Shown: positions 11,400 to 23,359 of the stretch, one piece after another
Position numbering within the stretch: position 1 is the first letter of the stretch
Layout: each line of letters begins with the position of its first letter
Assembly: GCA_021234155.1 (NCBI GenBank)
Contig: JAJEKV010000010.1
Location: forward strand, 17,829,418-17,893,417
DNA length: 64,000 nucleotides
DNA from: Isoetes taiwanensis
Lineage: Eukaryota; Streptophyta; Lycopodiopsida; Isoetales; Isoetaceae
Direction: 5' to 3'
The notes under the pieces: model-generated
Told to the model about the DNA's origin: nothing
What the model saw: only the letters and a program-made list of their open reading frames with translations
Database searches by the model: none
Position numbers and translations under genes: made by a program

Positions 11400-12110
11400 T
11401 AAAAGAATCTCTTGAGAATACTCTAAATTCATAGATTCTCTAAGATTCTACCAAGGTTCTCTTAGAGGGTTTGTGAGCATTTCTCTAAATTTTATAAGAT
11501 TCCCTCTAGATTCCATTAGATTTCTCTAGATTCTCCAAGATTTTATGAAGATCCCCTTAGATTCTCTTAGATTCATTTAGATTTTATGAGATTGCCCCAG
11601 GTTCCCTTACATTACATGAGATTCAAAGAGATTCTATAAAGATTCCCTTAGATACTTTAAGATTTCATCAATATTTTCTTAGATTCCGATAGATTATATG
11701 AAGATTCCTTTAGATCCCCCAAATTTTACCCTTAGGCTTGTAAATATTTTCCTAGATTCTCTTACATTTTATAAGATTTTCTTACATTTTATTAGATTCT
11801 TCTGGATTCCTTTACATTCTAGAATTTTTTAGAACATTCTAAAACTTTCTGGAACATTCTAAGACTTTCAATATATTCTAGAATTTTCTGGAAGTATTTC
11901 CCTAGATTTCCTTACATTCCCGTAGATTCCCCTACATTCTAGAACATTCTAAAACTTATTACAACAATTTGGAACTTTCTGGAAGAATTTTCTTAGATCC
12001 CCCCTAGGTTCTCTTGTGTTCTAGAAGTTTCTAGAAGATTCTAGAACTTTCTAGAGCCTTCCAGAACATTCTAGAACCTTCATAAACTAGCTAGAATGTT
12101 ATAGGCTTTT
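11400..12110. repeat. Degenerate AT-rich short-motif array
   Basis: About 700 bases are built from diverged copies of a short motif resembling AGATTCYCTTAGATT, grading after 11,800 into GAACATTCTAGAACTTTCT. Copies vary in length and sequence, so this is an old diverged satellite-like tract rather than a fresh microsatellite. There is no coding potential. Confidence 0.7.
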
Positions 12111-12168
12111 ATCTTAATGGCAACATTACCCTTAGGTATATTTGAAACACAAATTATTTATGGAATTA

Positions 12169-12245
12169 ATGCTTGGTCTAGTGGTTAGAATGGGGGGCTA
12201 GGGGGTCAATGTCTAGGGTTCGAATCCCCCACACAACATAAAAAT
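12169..12245 (+). repeat. tRNA-like SINE head
   Basis: A pol III box A-like sequence (TGGTCTAGTGGTTAG, 12174-12188) and a perfect box B-like sequence (GGTTCGAATCC, 12217-12227) stand at tRNA spacing and are followed by an A-rich stretch. No acceptor stem can be paired, so it is not an intact tRNA gene. A tRNA-derived SINE or tRNA pseudogene is the best reading. Confidence 0.6.
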
Positions 12246-12259
12246 TTTAAAAGCCTTTT

Positions 12260-12680
12260 CCTAAGTGATGAGCATTCAACTTGGGCCATAGGACCTTGGA
12301 CCTTGGACCTGATCAGGGGTCGAGATCTCACGCAACATGAGCCATAGGATCTATTACATATAATTCCCAAAGTCATGTGCACCGTAGGATATGTGCCAAG
12401 CCACGTGAGCCGTAAGATCCTGGATCGACGATCAGGATCAAGAAGAACCTGGGCCATAGGATCGCTTGCATATAATTCCCAAAGCCATGTGCACCGTAGC
12501 ATGTGTGCCAAAGCAACGTGAGCCGTAGGATCTCGGACCGACGATCAGGATCAAAACAACCTGAACCGTAGGATCGCTTACATATAGTCGGATACAAACT
12601 CCCAAGCCATCTGGGCCGTACGATACGTCCCAAAGCCACGTGAGCCGTAGGATCTCGGATCAACGGTCGGATTGAGTAGG
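12260..12680. repeat. 112-bp tandem repeat
   Basis: A unit of about 112 bases recurs about 3.5 times; its landmark GAGCCATAGGATC-like motif starts at 12339, 12451 and 12563. Each unit contains several copies of a CCGTAGGATC motif with CACGTGAGCC. Long open frames on the minus strand here are by-products of the repeat and should not be taken as genes. Confidence 0.85.
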
Positions 12681-13734
12681 ACAAACATAAGAACAGATAT
12701 ATGTTATGATATTTATTTCCAACAAAGCAACAGATATTACCAAGACAAGCTCCCACATCAATACCTTCATATGAGTTTAAAATTTACAAACCCACAACAA
12801 GGGACAAAACTTATAGTAAGTTTTCGAAGAAGAATTCCTACAGTGCAAGATATAAACATCATAGCAACAAGCCTCCAAAATGAATATTGATCCAAGTAAC
12901 AATGTCCTCACGGCCTAATCGCAATGTCACCAGGATAAAATCATAATGGCGAAAGGACAACTTTAAAGATACGAGAAAACCAATTAGGTTATTCGCTTTA
13001 TCACACCCCTTTTTGGATAATCAAGCCATGAAAGGGAACTCTCTTATCACACCAGAATCGAAAGTTTCTTGGGTGGATACTCCTTGTTGGAATGTTGGAA
13101 GCTCATTTCTCAACACTCCTGAGTCTTGGGCACTACCCAGCTATCAGCAAATTTGGTTGTCTTGAAGAGGATTGAAGCATTGGAGCATAAAATTTGGAGT
13201 CAAAGAAAGATTTTTATGCCATGAATAGATCAAATGGCCTGTTTCTTGCAGTTCCAATCTGTTTTCGCATTTATTCTTGCAGTTTCGATGTAGTTTCAAG
13301 CAATTCTGACCAGTAATAGCTATTTTTCAACTCTAGCACATGTTGTTGAACAGAAATAACACAAACAACAATCGCTGGAAATCTACTTCGAGATTTGTGT
13401 GTGGCAGAGTTGGGCTAAGAAGCCGTCGCTCTTCAATCTGTGATAAAGCTCTTCAATCTGGGGTTGGACGAAGAAGCTGCTGCTCTTCAATTTGGGGTTG
13501 GGTGGAGTACTTTGTTTCAATGGCGGGATGGCGCCCTAATGCACGCTCACGAGGATCTAATGGCTATCCAGGCACCCAAAAGCTTCACATAACGTTGAGG
13601 AAGTCTACCATGTACACCATGAAATTGGCACATAATATTCCTTCAGCCGACCTCCTAGGGTTTGCTATTTTGGCAACCCAAAAAAACGATGTGATATCTG
13701 CCAAAGGATTGAAAAAACAAGAATGAAATTATAG
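12681..13734. other. Spacer, no gene
   Basis: Non-coding. A CTCTTCAATCTG-like motif repeats three times at 13430-13500. The ORF at 13340-13726 has a repeat-like composition and no recognisable domain. Confidence 0.35.
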
Positions 13735-13916
13735 AATAGAATAGAATAGATTTTTTATCGTCCATGGAGACCAACTGGCCTATGGGACCCAAACAAAACG
13801 AGAGCAGCAAACATATTACTGTCAGGATGAAAAAACCCCCACCCCGAAGGGTTTTCGAGGGAAAAACCTTAGCAGTAATAAGTATGCTGGTACACTGTAC
13901 AATTGTATAGGATAGT

Positions 13917-16692
13917 TCAATACTGTCCCGAAGGACACAACTGAGTCCGTGCATCCATAACCTCCTGGAGGTATGACCCCAACAAGCCCACTGATGCCGT
14001 ATTCAATACCTCATGCAACGGCTGGCCAGGCACTAGTAATCGTGCATACTGCGCTCGGATATGGGAAAATGTTGGGCAGATCCAGAGGGCATAACATTCA
14101 TCTTCAATGGCGCCCTGGTGGCAACACTGGCAAAGCCTGTCCTCCCGTGCTTCCCGAGTCCAACGTCCTGTCTCAACGCGGAGACAATGTGCACCCGTAC
14201 GAATGGAAGCTATAAGTCTGCGCTTCTTCATGTGCAAATGGGTGTAGAAGTACTGGTGTGGGCCTCTCGTGAGCCTAGGATTGACTTGCTGCTGATAGTG
14301 TGCCAGCTTAACGTGCGTCAGAGCATCTGCATCCTAGAGCTTGCGAAGAAAAGTAGCATCTAGGTACAGCTTAAGTGCCTTGTGATCCTTTTTTGTGCGT
14401 ACTTGTACGCATCTGTTTGCCTGTACACCTCAACGTGAGAACCACTAAGCTTGCTTGTCCTTCCAACAGGCTTTGAAGCATTGAGGACCCATCGCTATGG
14501 CCAAAGCAAGGTTGGGCAAACATGTATCACCCATAGCGACCACCTTCTGGAAGTAAATAATATGGCGCTCCAATGCAGCCCGTTGAAGGGGTAAAAAACC
14601 TGTCTCCTGGAGTAGGATCTGGTATGGAACTGTGGACTTTACCCCAAGGGCCCGTGCCAAGAAGGCTTTCTGCACCTGCTCGAGGTCATTCCAGATGTTG
14701 AGAGATATCACCGGACCCCACACTTCTGCCCCATACAAGAGGACCAACTCGACCAAGGCCCGAAATAAGTGTGACTGGTGACCCCAGGCATACAACTCTG
14801 CCTTGTGGCTGTTGTTCTGCATGGCATATAGTGCTTTCCTACTCGCCGTGACCCGCAACTTGATGGCAACATCCCAGTGGGTGGTAGCAGAGAACTCGAT
14901 CCCCAAGTATTTTTAGGTCGGAGTCATCTCTACATCTTGTCCCTGGTAAGTGAATGAGGGAAGACTTGGCTGACGGGATGACGAAACTAACAGCACCCTA
15001 GTTTTGGCCAAGTTATCGGCAAAAAGTGTCAAGAGGCGGACGATGGGGTTAGGGTTTGGCAGCGGCTAGGGCGGCGGCAGGCGGCCGCCCGATCTCGTGG
15101 AGAAGTGTGCTCATACCTCTGTATGCTGGAAGAGTAGCCAGTGGCAAATCCCTGGCTATTGGTTTCTGCCTCCTCTGTTTTCGTTGCAGTTGAGAGAAGG
15201 TGAATGAAGCTTGAACGGTTGTCTTGTAGGAAAGGTTTCTTTGGTGTTAGCCTAGACTCTCGAAGGGACCCTTAGCACAGGACCTTGAGGTAGAAAGACT
15301 TCCTGCCCTCTCTTTCTGTGATTAAATCAGCACTAGGTGAAGCAATTTTGCATCAATGAGGTTGTGTTTTCGGCTTTGTTGGTGCTGTTGAAGAAGTTCA
15401 AGGGTTTTATGGCATGCTTTGTCCCTCTCTCCTTTGTGGGTTACTTGACCGGTTATTTCACGATTTGGCTGCACTCATTGTGGCTAATAGTGGTCACCGC
15501 ACTCCTTGCAATGAAGGAATTCCTCTTGCACTCACCTGCAGCTTGGGGCTCGAGGTACTAGGTTTGGTTTTACGTATTGGGGAGGTGATTATGCCCATAA
15601 TAACTGGGTTGAATCTTCTTCGGTTTATTAACATGGAAGAAGTATCCTTCCTTCTAAGCCGATATCTAAGGCATTTAAGATTAGTTGGAGCGGGCAATGA
15701 ACTTGAACTCTGCAGGTTCCTCTATCGGATGTTTGTGCGATGCACCGGTGGCCATGGCTTGGGGTATGTCACGATCTTATTAGCAACGTAATGGTAATTG
15801 TGAGAAGAGTGTTCTAGATTTATTCAAAGGCATCTTTGGCACTACTTTTTTGCGGTGATTTTCCGGTGTTGTGCGGACACTGTGTTGTATTTAGCATCTT
15901 GATTCTTATGTTGTCCCATTGTATGAAATTTTCCTGAATCTTTGAAGGTGTACAATGATGACTCACAAGGAATGGATCGCTTTAGCTCGAGTGTTCTACT
16001 AATGGTTTGGTGGGCGCGTTTGGGGATGTGACGCACTATTTTTGATCGGTTGTTGTTTCTAACAGATTTTGTATGGTTAAGATGTTATCTTGGAAGGTGT
16101 TTAAACTTTTTTTCCATGTTGGCCCTCTTCCATCCCAGCTGGAAGAATGGTGTGTTTGTTAGGGACAGTATTGTGAAAGGAGGTCAAAATAAGGTAAAGA
16201 TTCAGGTGGCATTTGGATCGGGAGGACCAAGTCTCACCTACTACAATGATTATGAAGCTCAAGCTGGTGACTAAAAGTAGACGCAGAAGCAGTAGACCAC
16301 CCTTTGGGGAGGCCTCTAGAAGGCATTGGCATCTTGAGAAGATGGTGAGACAATTTGTCTCTTAGTACAGTGGGAAACGAGCAAGTAGTCTCCTTGTAGT
16401 ACCTTTTTGCAGATGTGCAGCTTCAGGCCAAGTTAATGCGCGGGAAGACACTGCTTCACTTTTACCTTTGTCTATCAGTATCTTCGGGAGGCATTTTAGG
16501 GTGGCATCATCGTCATGCAGGTCATGCAGGGGTTTTTTTCTTTTGATGATTTCCTCAAATGGTGTCTGTCTCTACCTTCATACTTGGGGTTTGAGTACTT
16601 GTGCTGATACGGTTAGGCTATCTGGCTACTATGGAGCCATCAATAAATGTATTTATTACATATTATTAAAAAAAAAAAAAAAAAAATATCTT

Positions 16693-16724
<32 letters not shown>

Positions 16725-17600
16725 GTGTCAAGAGCATCCAGGTGACGTTGCATGTCCTCTGGAGTATAGGCCAGGAGGTTGGCATCGTCAGCATATATGA
16801 ATTGCCGGATTGTGTAATGCATGAGATGGGCACCCGCACCTCCGTGCTCAGAAAGCCAATCTTCTAGCTGGTCAATGTATAGGCCAAAGAGTGTGGGGGA
16901 GAGGGGGCAACCCTGACGTACTCCAATACTACTGATTACCAGCTGTCCTGATGATGTGATACGGCCTGAGCATGCCTCGTATTTGCTTCTGCATGTCAAG
17001 GGGGGTCCCCAGCTGCCGCAATCTGTCCCATAACTTGTCCCGGGCACTCTGTCAAAAGCTTTTGCGAAATCCACGAAACAACAGTAGAGATTCTATCGGT
17101 GATTCCTGCTATCCTCAATCAGGGTGCGCAGAGTGAAGATATGATCAATGGTGGAATGCCTGGGCCGAAAGCCTGCTTGTGTGAGAGCTCGCACATCTGC
17201 CTCCTCTGCCGATATTGTCAGCCGCTGCTCAAGGATGCTAGCCAACAGTTTTGTAAAGAGAGAGCTGACCATAATAGTACGATAGTTGGCTGGGCATTGA
17301 GGATCCCCTGCTTTGTATATGGGCACAACTCTACTAGTGGTCACTGAGGAGGGAAGCCTTCTTGCAATGCTTTATTGAATAATGGCGCGAGGACAGGCAC
17401 CAGTGGAGGCCCAGCCTATTTCAGAAGTTCCACCTGCATGCCATCTAAATCTGCTGCCTTCCCATTAGCTAGGCGTTGCAGGCCCCTGATGACATCCCCC
17501 TCAATGATGACCAGAGCCATGCCCATCTGAGGAGGGACTGGGCCCCGACCCTCTGAGCGGGACGTAAAGCTGTTGCAAGTACTGTACCCATTGCTCCGAG
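13917..17600 (-). pseudogene. LINE reverse transcriptase ORF, fragmented
   Basis: The reverse transcriptase motifs are clear: VVPIYKAGDP and NYRTIMVSSLFTKLLASIL, GFRPRHSTIDHIF, MDFAKAFDRVPG, IGVRQGCPLSPTLFGLYID and the catalytic FIYADDANLLAY. After the nested insertion the frame resumes with DNLAKTRVLL and a region reading KYLGIEFSATTHWD after a stop. It ends in a Cys-rich finger. Frameshifts and stops break it into at least four open pieces. It would have copied its own RNA by target-primed reverse transcription. It is inactive now. Confidence 0.85.
15036..16720 (+). mobile_element. Poly(A)-tailed retro-insertion inside the LINE
   Basis: The target duplication AAAAGTGTCAAGAG is present on both sides (15022-15035 and 16721-16734), proving a target-primed insertion into the LINE. 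The insert starts with a GC-rich leader (GGGGTTAGGGTTTGGCAGCGG) and ends, after AATAAATG, in two poly(A) tracts separated by TATCTTGCCCTC. Open frames (15337-15561 and 15414-15791) show no recognisable domain. It could be a non-autonomous or internally deleted LINE, or a processed transcript copied by LINE machinery. Confidence 0.85.
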
Positions 17601-18215
17601 GTGATATTCCCTGTGGGCTGTACAGCCTTAGAATGTCTTGGGATGCCGATCCAGGAGACGGAACATCTGTTGCTGATGCTTTGCGAGGTACCTGCCTTTC
17701 TTGTTCTTGAGGAAGGAGCGGTATTGTCTCATGGCCTCTGGGCGGGCGGTGGGATCAGTGACTTGCCGGAGTTCGCGTTTGAGCTCCCGACACTCATCAT
17801 CGAACCATCTGTTGCGGGGGAAGGTGACAGCGCCCGAGGTTCTCCGTGAGTGGCCTCTCCCAAAACATCTTTCAACAGCTGTCAGAAGCAGGTGAGTCAG
17901 CTGAACAGATTGCTACTGAAATGTGGGGAGTTGCAGTAGTCCCGCTAGATCATGCTCAAGCATCTGGGCATAGGCCCCTACACGGTCGTAGTCCAGGCGC
18001 ACCTGGGGCACCTGGGGTGCTGAGGCAGTGGATGCACGGGGAGCCTGCCAATGTACATGCACGAACAGGGGCTGGTGGTCTGAGTCCACTTCCTCCTCCC
18101 GAGTGTCTGTTCCAACGGAAAAATGTGTAACGAGGTGCAGATCATGTTCCTCGACCAGCAGGTAATCTACCATACTGGAGCCGCCCCCTTGGTTCTCCTG
18201 TCTGCAGGTGCAGCA

Positions 18216-18982
18216 GCTTATGATGCCCTTCAAAAAATATAATTAGCTGGAAGCAACACCTAAGCATCCAACCATTGCAAAAAAGCGCGCAAACTCCACA
18301 AAAAAGAAAGGGGCAATCACTTGGAAGCCCCAAATACACCACATATACATGGGTCTACATACCATATGATTCTGGGCAAAATATTGTCCAGAATAGCAAA
18401 CCTAACGAACTGTACTGACCAAACCATTGGGTATTTGAGCATTTGTAAACATCTTCCACAGTATTTATTGCATTCCATCGCAATAATACGTTTGAAGAGA
18501 AAATGTTTGGAATTAATTTGATGGAAAGTGGCACAAAGCTAGAGTTATGTACCTTCAAGCATACATTGTGAAAATATCAAGCTACCAATGCATGGAATTT
18601 GACATCTTATTTCTACGAATATGGTTTCCATGCCCCAACCAATGAAGACACCTTTGTATGCATTACAACGTTTTGATGGTGGAAAGACGGCCCTAACCGG
18701 TCGCTTCATGAAGGATTTAGTTAAGCAACTTAGGTAATGAACTTGAGTATTTTAGTGCGAGCCATGCTCAAGCACTGGTCAGTTGCTCCCGAGGGCCATT
18801 CTCATACATAAACGTTTGAAAGATGAGAATGAGAGGTATAATCTTCATGGTATATGGAAATCATTTATCCATTTTGTACACATATGAAATCATTATACTT
18901 CTACTCTGAAACATGTAACTAGAACTGACATTATACACAAGGATGATCATATAGTCAAAGGGTCAAAGTTGTCTTAGAAGTC
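18216..18982. other. Spacer, no gene
   Basis: I find no gene or repeat with recognisable structure between the truncated LINE 5' boundary and the MITE-like repeat. Confidence 0.35.
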
Positions 18983-19195
18983 CTTTCCAATGTTGGACAA
19001 ACTTTTTAGGTTTCATCAAAAAATATCCTATGGTTACTTTGGCCAGGTAGATATCGTGTGTTTAAAGCCAAAATTTCCATTGTCTTAATAGAAAACCGTG
19101 AGAAAACTTGCGAGAAAAATTCCTATCTCACACTAACATAACCAGAAAACTCTCAATTTCAACTGGTTGGTTTATCATGTTCCCGCCTGCTTGAG
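18983..19195. repeat. Diverged copy of a ~210-bp MITE (pair of 36948-37158)
   Basis: This stretch aligns along its length with the better preserved copy at 36948-37158. Shared landmarks in the same order are ACAAACTTTTTAGGT / GCAAACTTTTTAGGT, ATGGTTACTTTG, CAGATATC / TAGATATC, TAATAGAAAACC, GAGAAAACTTG and GTTGGTTTAT. The right terminus is lost here. Confidence 0.65.
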
Positions 19196-20174
19196 GAGGT
19201 CCTTTCATCGTAGATAACCCATGGACTTTATTGTTGTTGCTCTTGTAGACCCTCTTCTGCTATATAACCAGCTGCTTTCTTTTAAGGTACCCCATAGGAA
19301 TTCTTTGATCCTTCAAAAGCTCTTCTTCCCTCCTCCCTCCCTCTGAGGAGGACGAGCTAGTGACACTAACATAATAACTTTGGCCCCCAAAGGGCCAAGG
19401 ATATTCCAAAGCGCAAGCTTAAAATATTGAAATTATGAAAATACTTCCAAAACCTAAAATGCTCCATTATTTTTTACCACATGTGCTTCAAATTGAATCT
19501 ATCACATTGTGCTTTCAATGAAACTACGAACAATAAAAAACGCGCATTTTTATGAGATTTGTCATATGTAAGCCATTTTCCCTCCTCTACACAATGCAAC
19601 AAAAAATATGGCCATGAACATGCCAAAGCTTAAGAAGCACATCGGCAACAGCCCTCAAATAGTACTTTAGCCAATGAGAGAATAGCAATATTGGTAATCT
19701 AAGCCAGCATCGGAGGGCTAGCAATCCTGGGATTGGGGACTTAACAAATCACTATATTGCTTCTGATTGATTCTCCAAAACAAACGAACAGCATTTTGGA
19801 GAACCGCAGCAATGTATAGGTAAAGATTTGGGCCAACATTAACATCAAAATAGTTAGAGATTTCAATTTTCCTATTGCACAACATTCAAGTGCTGCTATA
19901 ATTAATCAACATTGGTATATCAAGCCAACATCATGAAGTTATTCTCCCAGGGATTGGGGATTTATATTGCTTCCAACTAAATTCTACCCAAAAAAAAATG
20001 GAGATCGTTTTGGACACTCGATTGAAAACTGCAGCATGCATTAAGCATTGGGCAACATAGTCATCAAAATGGATAAATGTTCTATTTTTTTTTTCCCCCA
20101 ATATCAAGATAAACACCGCATATGAAAGTTAAAATTCTATAACCCCTACAAAAGCATCAGAATGCTCATCCCCT
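19196..20174. other. Spacer downstream of the GET2-like gene
   Basis: AT-rich non-coding sequence, probably including the GET2-like 3' UTR near 20174. Paired phrases such as CAACATTAACATCAAAATAG and CAACATAGTCATCAAAATGG show an old local duplication. No gene is recognised. Confidence 0.35.
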
Positions 20175-22005
20175 CTACGATGTTTTATTGACTAGCTCAC
20201 AAATATATAAATTTGTGTTTTGAATGACAGAGAGACCACAAACGAGAGCCACTAGATATATACTGCAGTCAAGTGCCAGTGCAGAAAATATTTTCTTGAC
20301 TACGTCTACAGTTTCGAGGAACTGGCTCAATAGCTCAAATGATTGTGGCAAGTTATACATACCAGATTCCACCATTTCTCCGCTTGTTTGTTTGAACTTT
20401 GGTGAAATAAAAGACGTCAAACACAGGGCTATAGTGGCATCGGTTATCAGTATCAACAAAATTGGCCATGGATATATACACTTGCTGAGGACACTACCAA
20501 TGGGATGATGGCATGCAGTAAGAACAGTGCCCACCACTACAAAAAGAGCAATTGTAAATGCCAGCAATGCACGAGCTGGTTGAGAGAGATCAAGGGAGTC
20601 ACAAAATCCTTTTATCAGGGGCTGTGCCTGTGCATTTTTCTTCAAATCACTTACATGCTTAGCTGAGACATTATCAGTACAATTATTCTGTCCTTGCATG
20701 CCACTTTTCTCGTCCGTAGGTGCAGAAGCATTGCTATCTTCAATTGTGATATTGTCCTGGAATTCAACCTCATCCCTTTGAACATTTGCCTCTACAGCTG
20801 TAATCTCTTGATGAGAATCAGAGACAGGATTATTCGCACTGTTTACACTGCCTGGATTGAAAAAAATAGACAGATGTTCAGATTCTCTTTCTGCAATATA
20901 GTTGGGGTCATGAAATCAACCCTAGAGGCTCCACACTAAGAAAACAGATACAAAACTACAGAGTAGAAGGAAAATGAGAATAAATCCTGATACATTAGGG
21001 AGTCTTTAGATGTTTAAGTGTTATTCGAAAAAACATATCAAAGGATAACAACATTGAGGAGAATACCCCGTGATCCATGGATCTTCAACGGGAACATTGA
21101 GGAGAATACCCCGTGATCCATGGATCTCCAACGGGAAAACGTATGTGACGCCTCTGCGCCAAATAACCTTACCGAACTGAAACATCTAAGTAGATAAAGG
21201 AGGGGAAATCAACAGAGACTCTGTTAGTAATGATGCGCGAAAGCGGATTGGGCTTGGTGAGAAAGTGGAGGGCCTCACTCATCCGGAAAAACCAAGGAAT
21301 CACGAGGCCCAACCTTAATGATGCCTGAGCCGGAATGAGTGTAGATCATTTTGAGTTCCTGCGTGTCAATATAAGCAAGCATTACAGGCAATCGACTATG
21401 CTGCGTCCTGCTCTTAAGGGAAAAATCAAGGAATAGTTGTTCTCCCGAGGCCAAGGCTTAGAGAGCAAACCTAAAATAAATGCCTTCAAAACCCTACATT
21501 CTAAAGCTGCTTTTCATTATAGAACCAATGAGTTTGAAACACTATACAGTATACTTGTAGGATGTAAGAAAGTATTGGATGTTTTTAAAAATCATTACAA
21601 GAAATGCAAATCAAAGCAGCAGATAAAAGGTTCCAGCATTATTAACAGCAACAGATCCGAAGGTTAAATAAACGTAATCTTTAACAAGTAAATTTAGGGT
21701 TCTGCATCCCACTGCAGCTCTCATGGTAGCAAATTCTGAACCTATCCTTAGTGGCTAAAGACCATAAAATCCTTCTTGTAATTTTCCACACTTCCAGCGA
21801 ACAACTAGCCACATTAATGCAGAGCTAAGCAACCCGAAGAAAAGTTTTTTTTTTGCTTTAAGCAATTCTAGACTGGAATCACTATCCACCATAAGAACTT
21901 ACAAGATAAGGGCCGCTTGATTTCTTTACGCTCTCCGGTTATATAAGCAAGACGATCGTTGCCTCCTTCCAGTATTCTCCGACGCCTTGCTCTGGCGTCT
22001 GCCAT
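20175..22005 (-). CDS. GET2: GET2/CAMLG-like tail-anchored protein insertion receptor
   Basis: Two exons, 21903-22005 and 20175-20851, join in phase with GT..AG borders and give 259 residues. The N-terminus (MADARARRRRILEGGNDRLA, then YITGERK) has the Arg-cluster plus helix that GET2/CAML proteins use to bind the GET3 ATPase. A Ser/Glu-rich linker follows. Three membrane segments sit at about residues 128-148 (ALLAFTIALFVVVGTVL), 163-183 (WPILLILITDATIALCLTSF) and 225-245 (LDCSIYLVALVCGLSVIQ), matching GET2 topology. By family knowledge it acts with GET1 at the ER membrane to insert tail-anchored proteins. No lesion is seen. The start is the first ATG and includes the motif. The intron (20852-21902) holds a 43-bp tandem duplication. 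The plant family is poorly conserved in sequence, so the call rests on motif plus topology. Confidence 0.78.
21050..21135. repeat. Exact tandem duplication, 43-bp unit
   Basis: Two adjacent copies starting AACATTGAGGAGAATACC differ at one base. They lie inside the intron of the GET2-like gene. A recent slippage or repair duplication is the simplest explanation. Confidence 0.9.
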
Positions 22006-22533
22006 CGCTACTCGAAACTGGACCCCAAAATCAAGCGTCCCTTTTTACCACTTTATAATTTAATTCGATTTTAATTTCATTAGTTTAGACCATGCGCGAA
22101 AACTATACATATTGACATTTTTGTTGGGTCATATGTTGATGCATATAAAATAAAGGAGTCGAGAAGACACGTTGAAGCAAAGAAAAAGCAAGCCAGTTGC
22201 ATTGATAGAAGTGAATATGCAAGTCCATGAGTTTGTGATGGATGAGGGCATGTGCCTAATTTAGATCTTGTGTTGAGACTCATTTCAAACGAAGAAAAAT
22301 AAAGTGCATTATGTGGATATGCTAAAAAAATAGAAATAGCTTTTGGACTTCTTAACACATCACAAGGACATAACTTCCGTGTCACAAAGAACCTTAGGAT
22401 GTGCAATGACTGTCATAATGTGAGGAAAATCATTTCCAAGACGGAAAGGCTTGTTCTAATGATGGATTGTGTTCTTGCCACTATATGCTATGATGATGTA
22501 TAGCTCTATGAATCACTTAGACATTTCATGTAT

Positions 22534-22754
22534 GGGGGGATGGAAACAGGGGAGACGATTCCAGGGGGTCCCGCGACCGGCGGCAGCCGGGAGCGGGTCC
22601 TGGAATCGTCGACCCTGTTTCATCCCCCCACAACATGGCAACTGGGGAGGAGAGAAATTTTGATCCGTTTTACCTGTTCTTCACCTGTTGAGCGGAATCC
22701 AGCCTGCCTATTTCCATTCCGGAAGCGGAATGGGCTCCCCAGTTGCCATGTTGT
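22534..22754. repeat. Two abutting foldback palindromes
   Basis: The first foldback (22534-22629) has arms of about 34 bases beginning GGGGGGATGGAAACAGGG and ending CCCTGTTTCATCCCCCC. Its GC-rich centre pairs further (CCCGC..GCGGG). The second (22630-22754) has perfect 20-base arms, ACAACATGGCAACTGGGGAG and its complement, around an 85-base loop that contains its own GCGGAAT/ATTCCG pairings. They touch with no spacer. Foldback MITEs or a composite element are possible. No target duplication was identified. Confidence 0.8.
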
Positions 22755-22756
22755 GC

Positions 22757-23352
22757 ATGATCATTTGCAATATGACAAACACAGCAAAAAAAATGCCATA
22801 GACAACATATTTCTAATAAACCATAGAGAACATATTTCTTTCTCTCTCAACCGTGCGTCAATGGGCATCCTCCAACAATGGACATTGGTGTAACATGGAG
22901 GAAAGTTAAGCGTCCATTTTGCACAACTTTCATTGCACGCCAATTCTATATTTGTACTACTTTTTATTCAGAAGGTGTATTTAACTTGCCATACAATTCA
23001 GCATTTCTAGAGCGTGCACCATATTTATTCTACTTTTAAGCTGAAGCACTTGTGCACCATATCTATTCTATTTTTAAGTTGGAGCACTTGTACATTTTTT
23101 ATAATCTTGTTTTCTTTTTTTTTCTTTTTTTTTGCATACTTTTTCGGAGTTTGCTGGATAAATTGTTAAGAATTGACGAAGGGAATATCCTATCGCAAAC
23201 ATGAAGTAGAACAATTAACTTAAGAAGGCAAATTGCATTTTGCTTTAATTCACGTTAAAATTTTATAGTGGTGACCCAAATATAAGAGTGTGAATTGAAA
23301 AACATAAAAAATATATTCCTTATACTTTTGTGGTAATTATAACCGCACGTGG
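22757..23352. other. AT-rich spacer, no gene
   Basis: Nothing recognisable beyond short AT-rich repeats, for example the doubled phrase around CACCATATYTATTCTA near 23015-23070. Confidence 0.35.
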
Positions 23353-23359
23353 TTGTCGA

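Larger units (their letters stand above)
13735..18215 (-). mobile_element. 5'-truncated LINE, split by a nested insertion
   Basis: On the minus strand the order is the end of an endonuclease domain (MVDYLLV, then EVDSDHQPLFVHVHW, about 18175-18040), reverse transcriptase (17350-16735), a thumb/connection region (about 15000-14445) and a terminal Cys/His zinc-finger region (CQCCHQGAIEDECYALWIC, 14237-13920). The 5' half including the endonuclease core is missing. The 3' end at about 13735-13750 finishes in TTCTA repeats rather than poly(A), which argues against a canonical plant L1. A 1.7-kb poly(A)-tailed element sits inside the RT region (15036-16720). Confidence 0.85.

Noticed and set aside
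12169-12245. Functional tRNA gene
   Set aside because: Box A and B are present, but no acceptor stem pairs and the anticodon arm is not convincing; SINE or pseudogene fits better.
12206-12756. Long minus-strand ORFs (101-127 codons)
   Set aside because: They are translations of the 112-bp tandem repeat; the repeated peptide phrases follow the DNA period and no domain exists.
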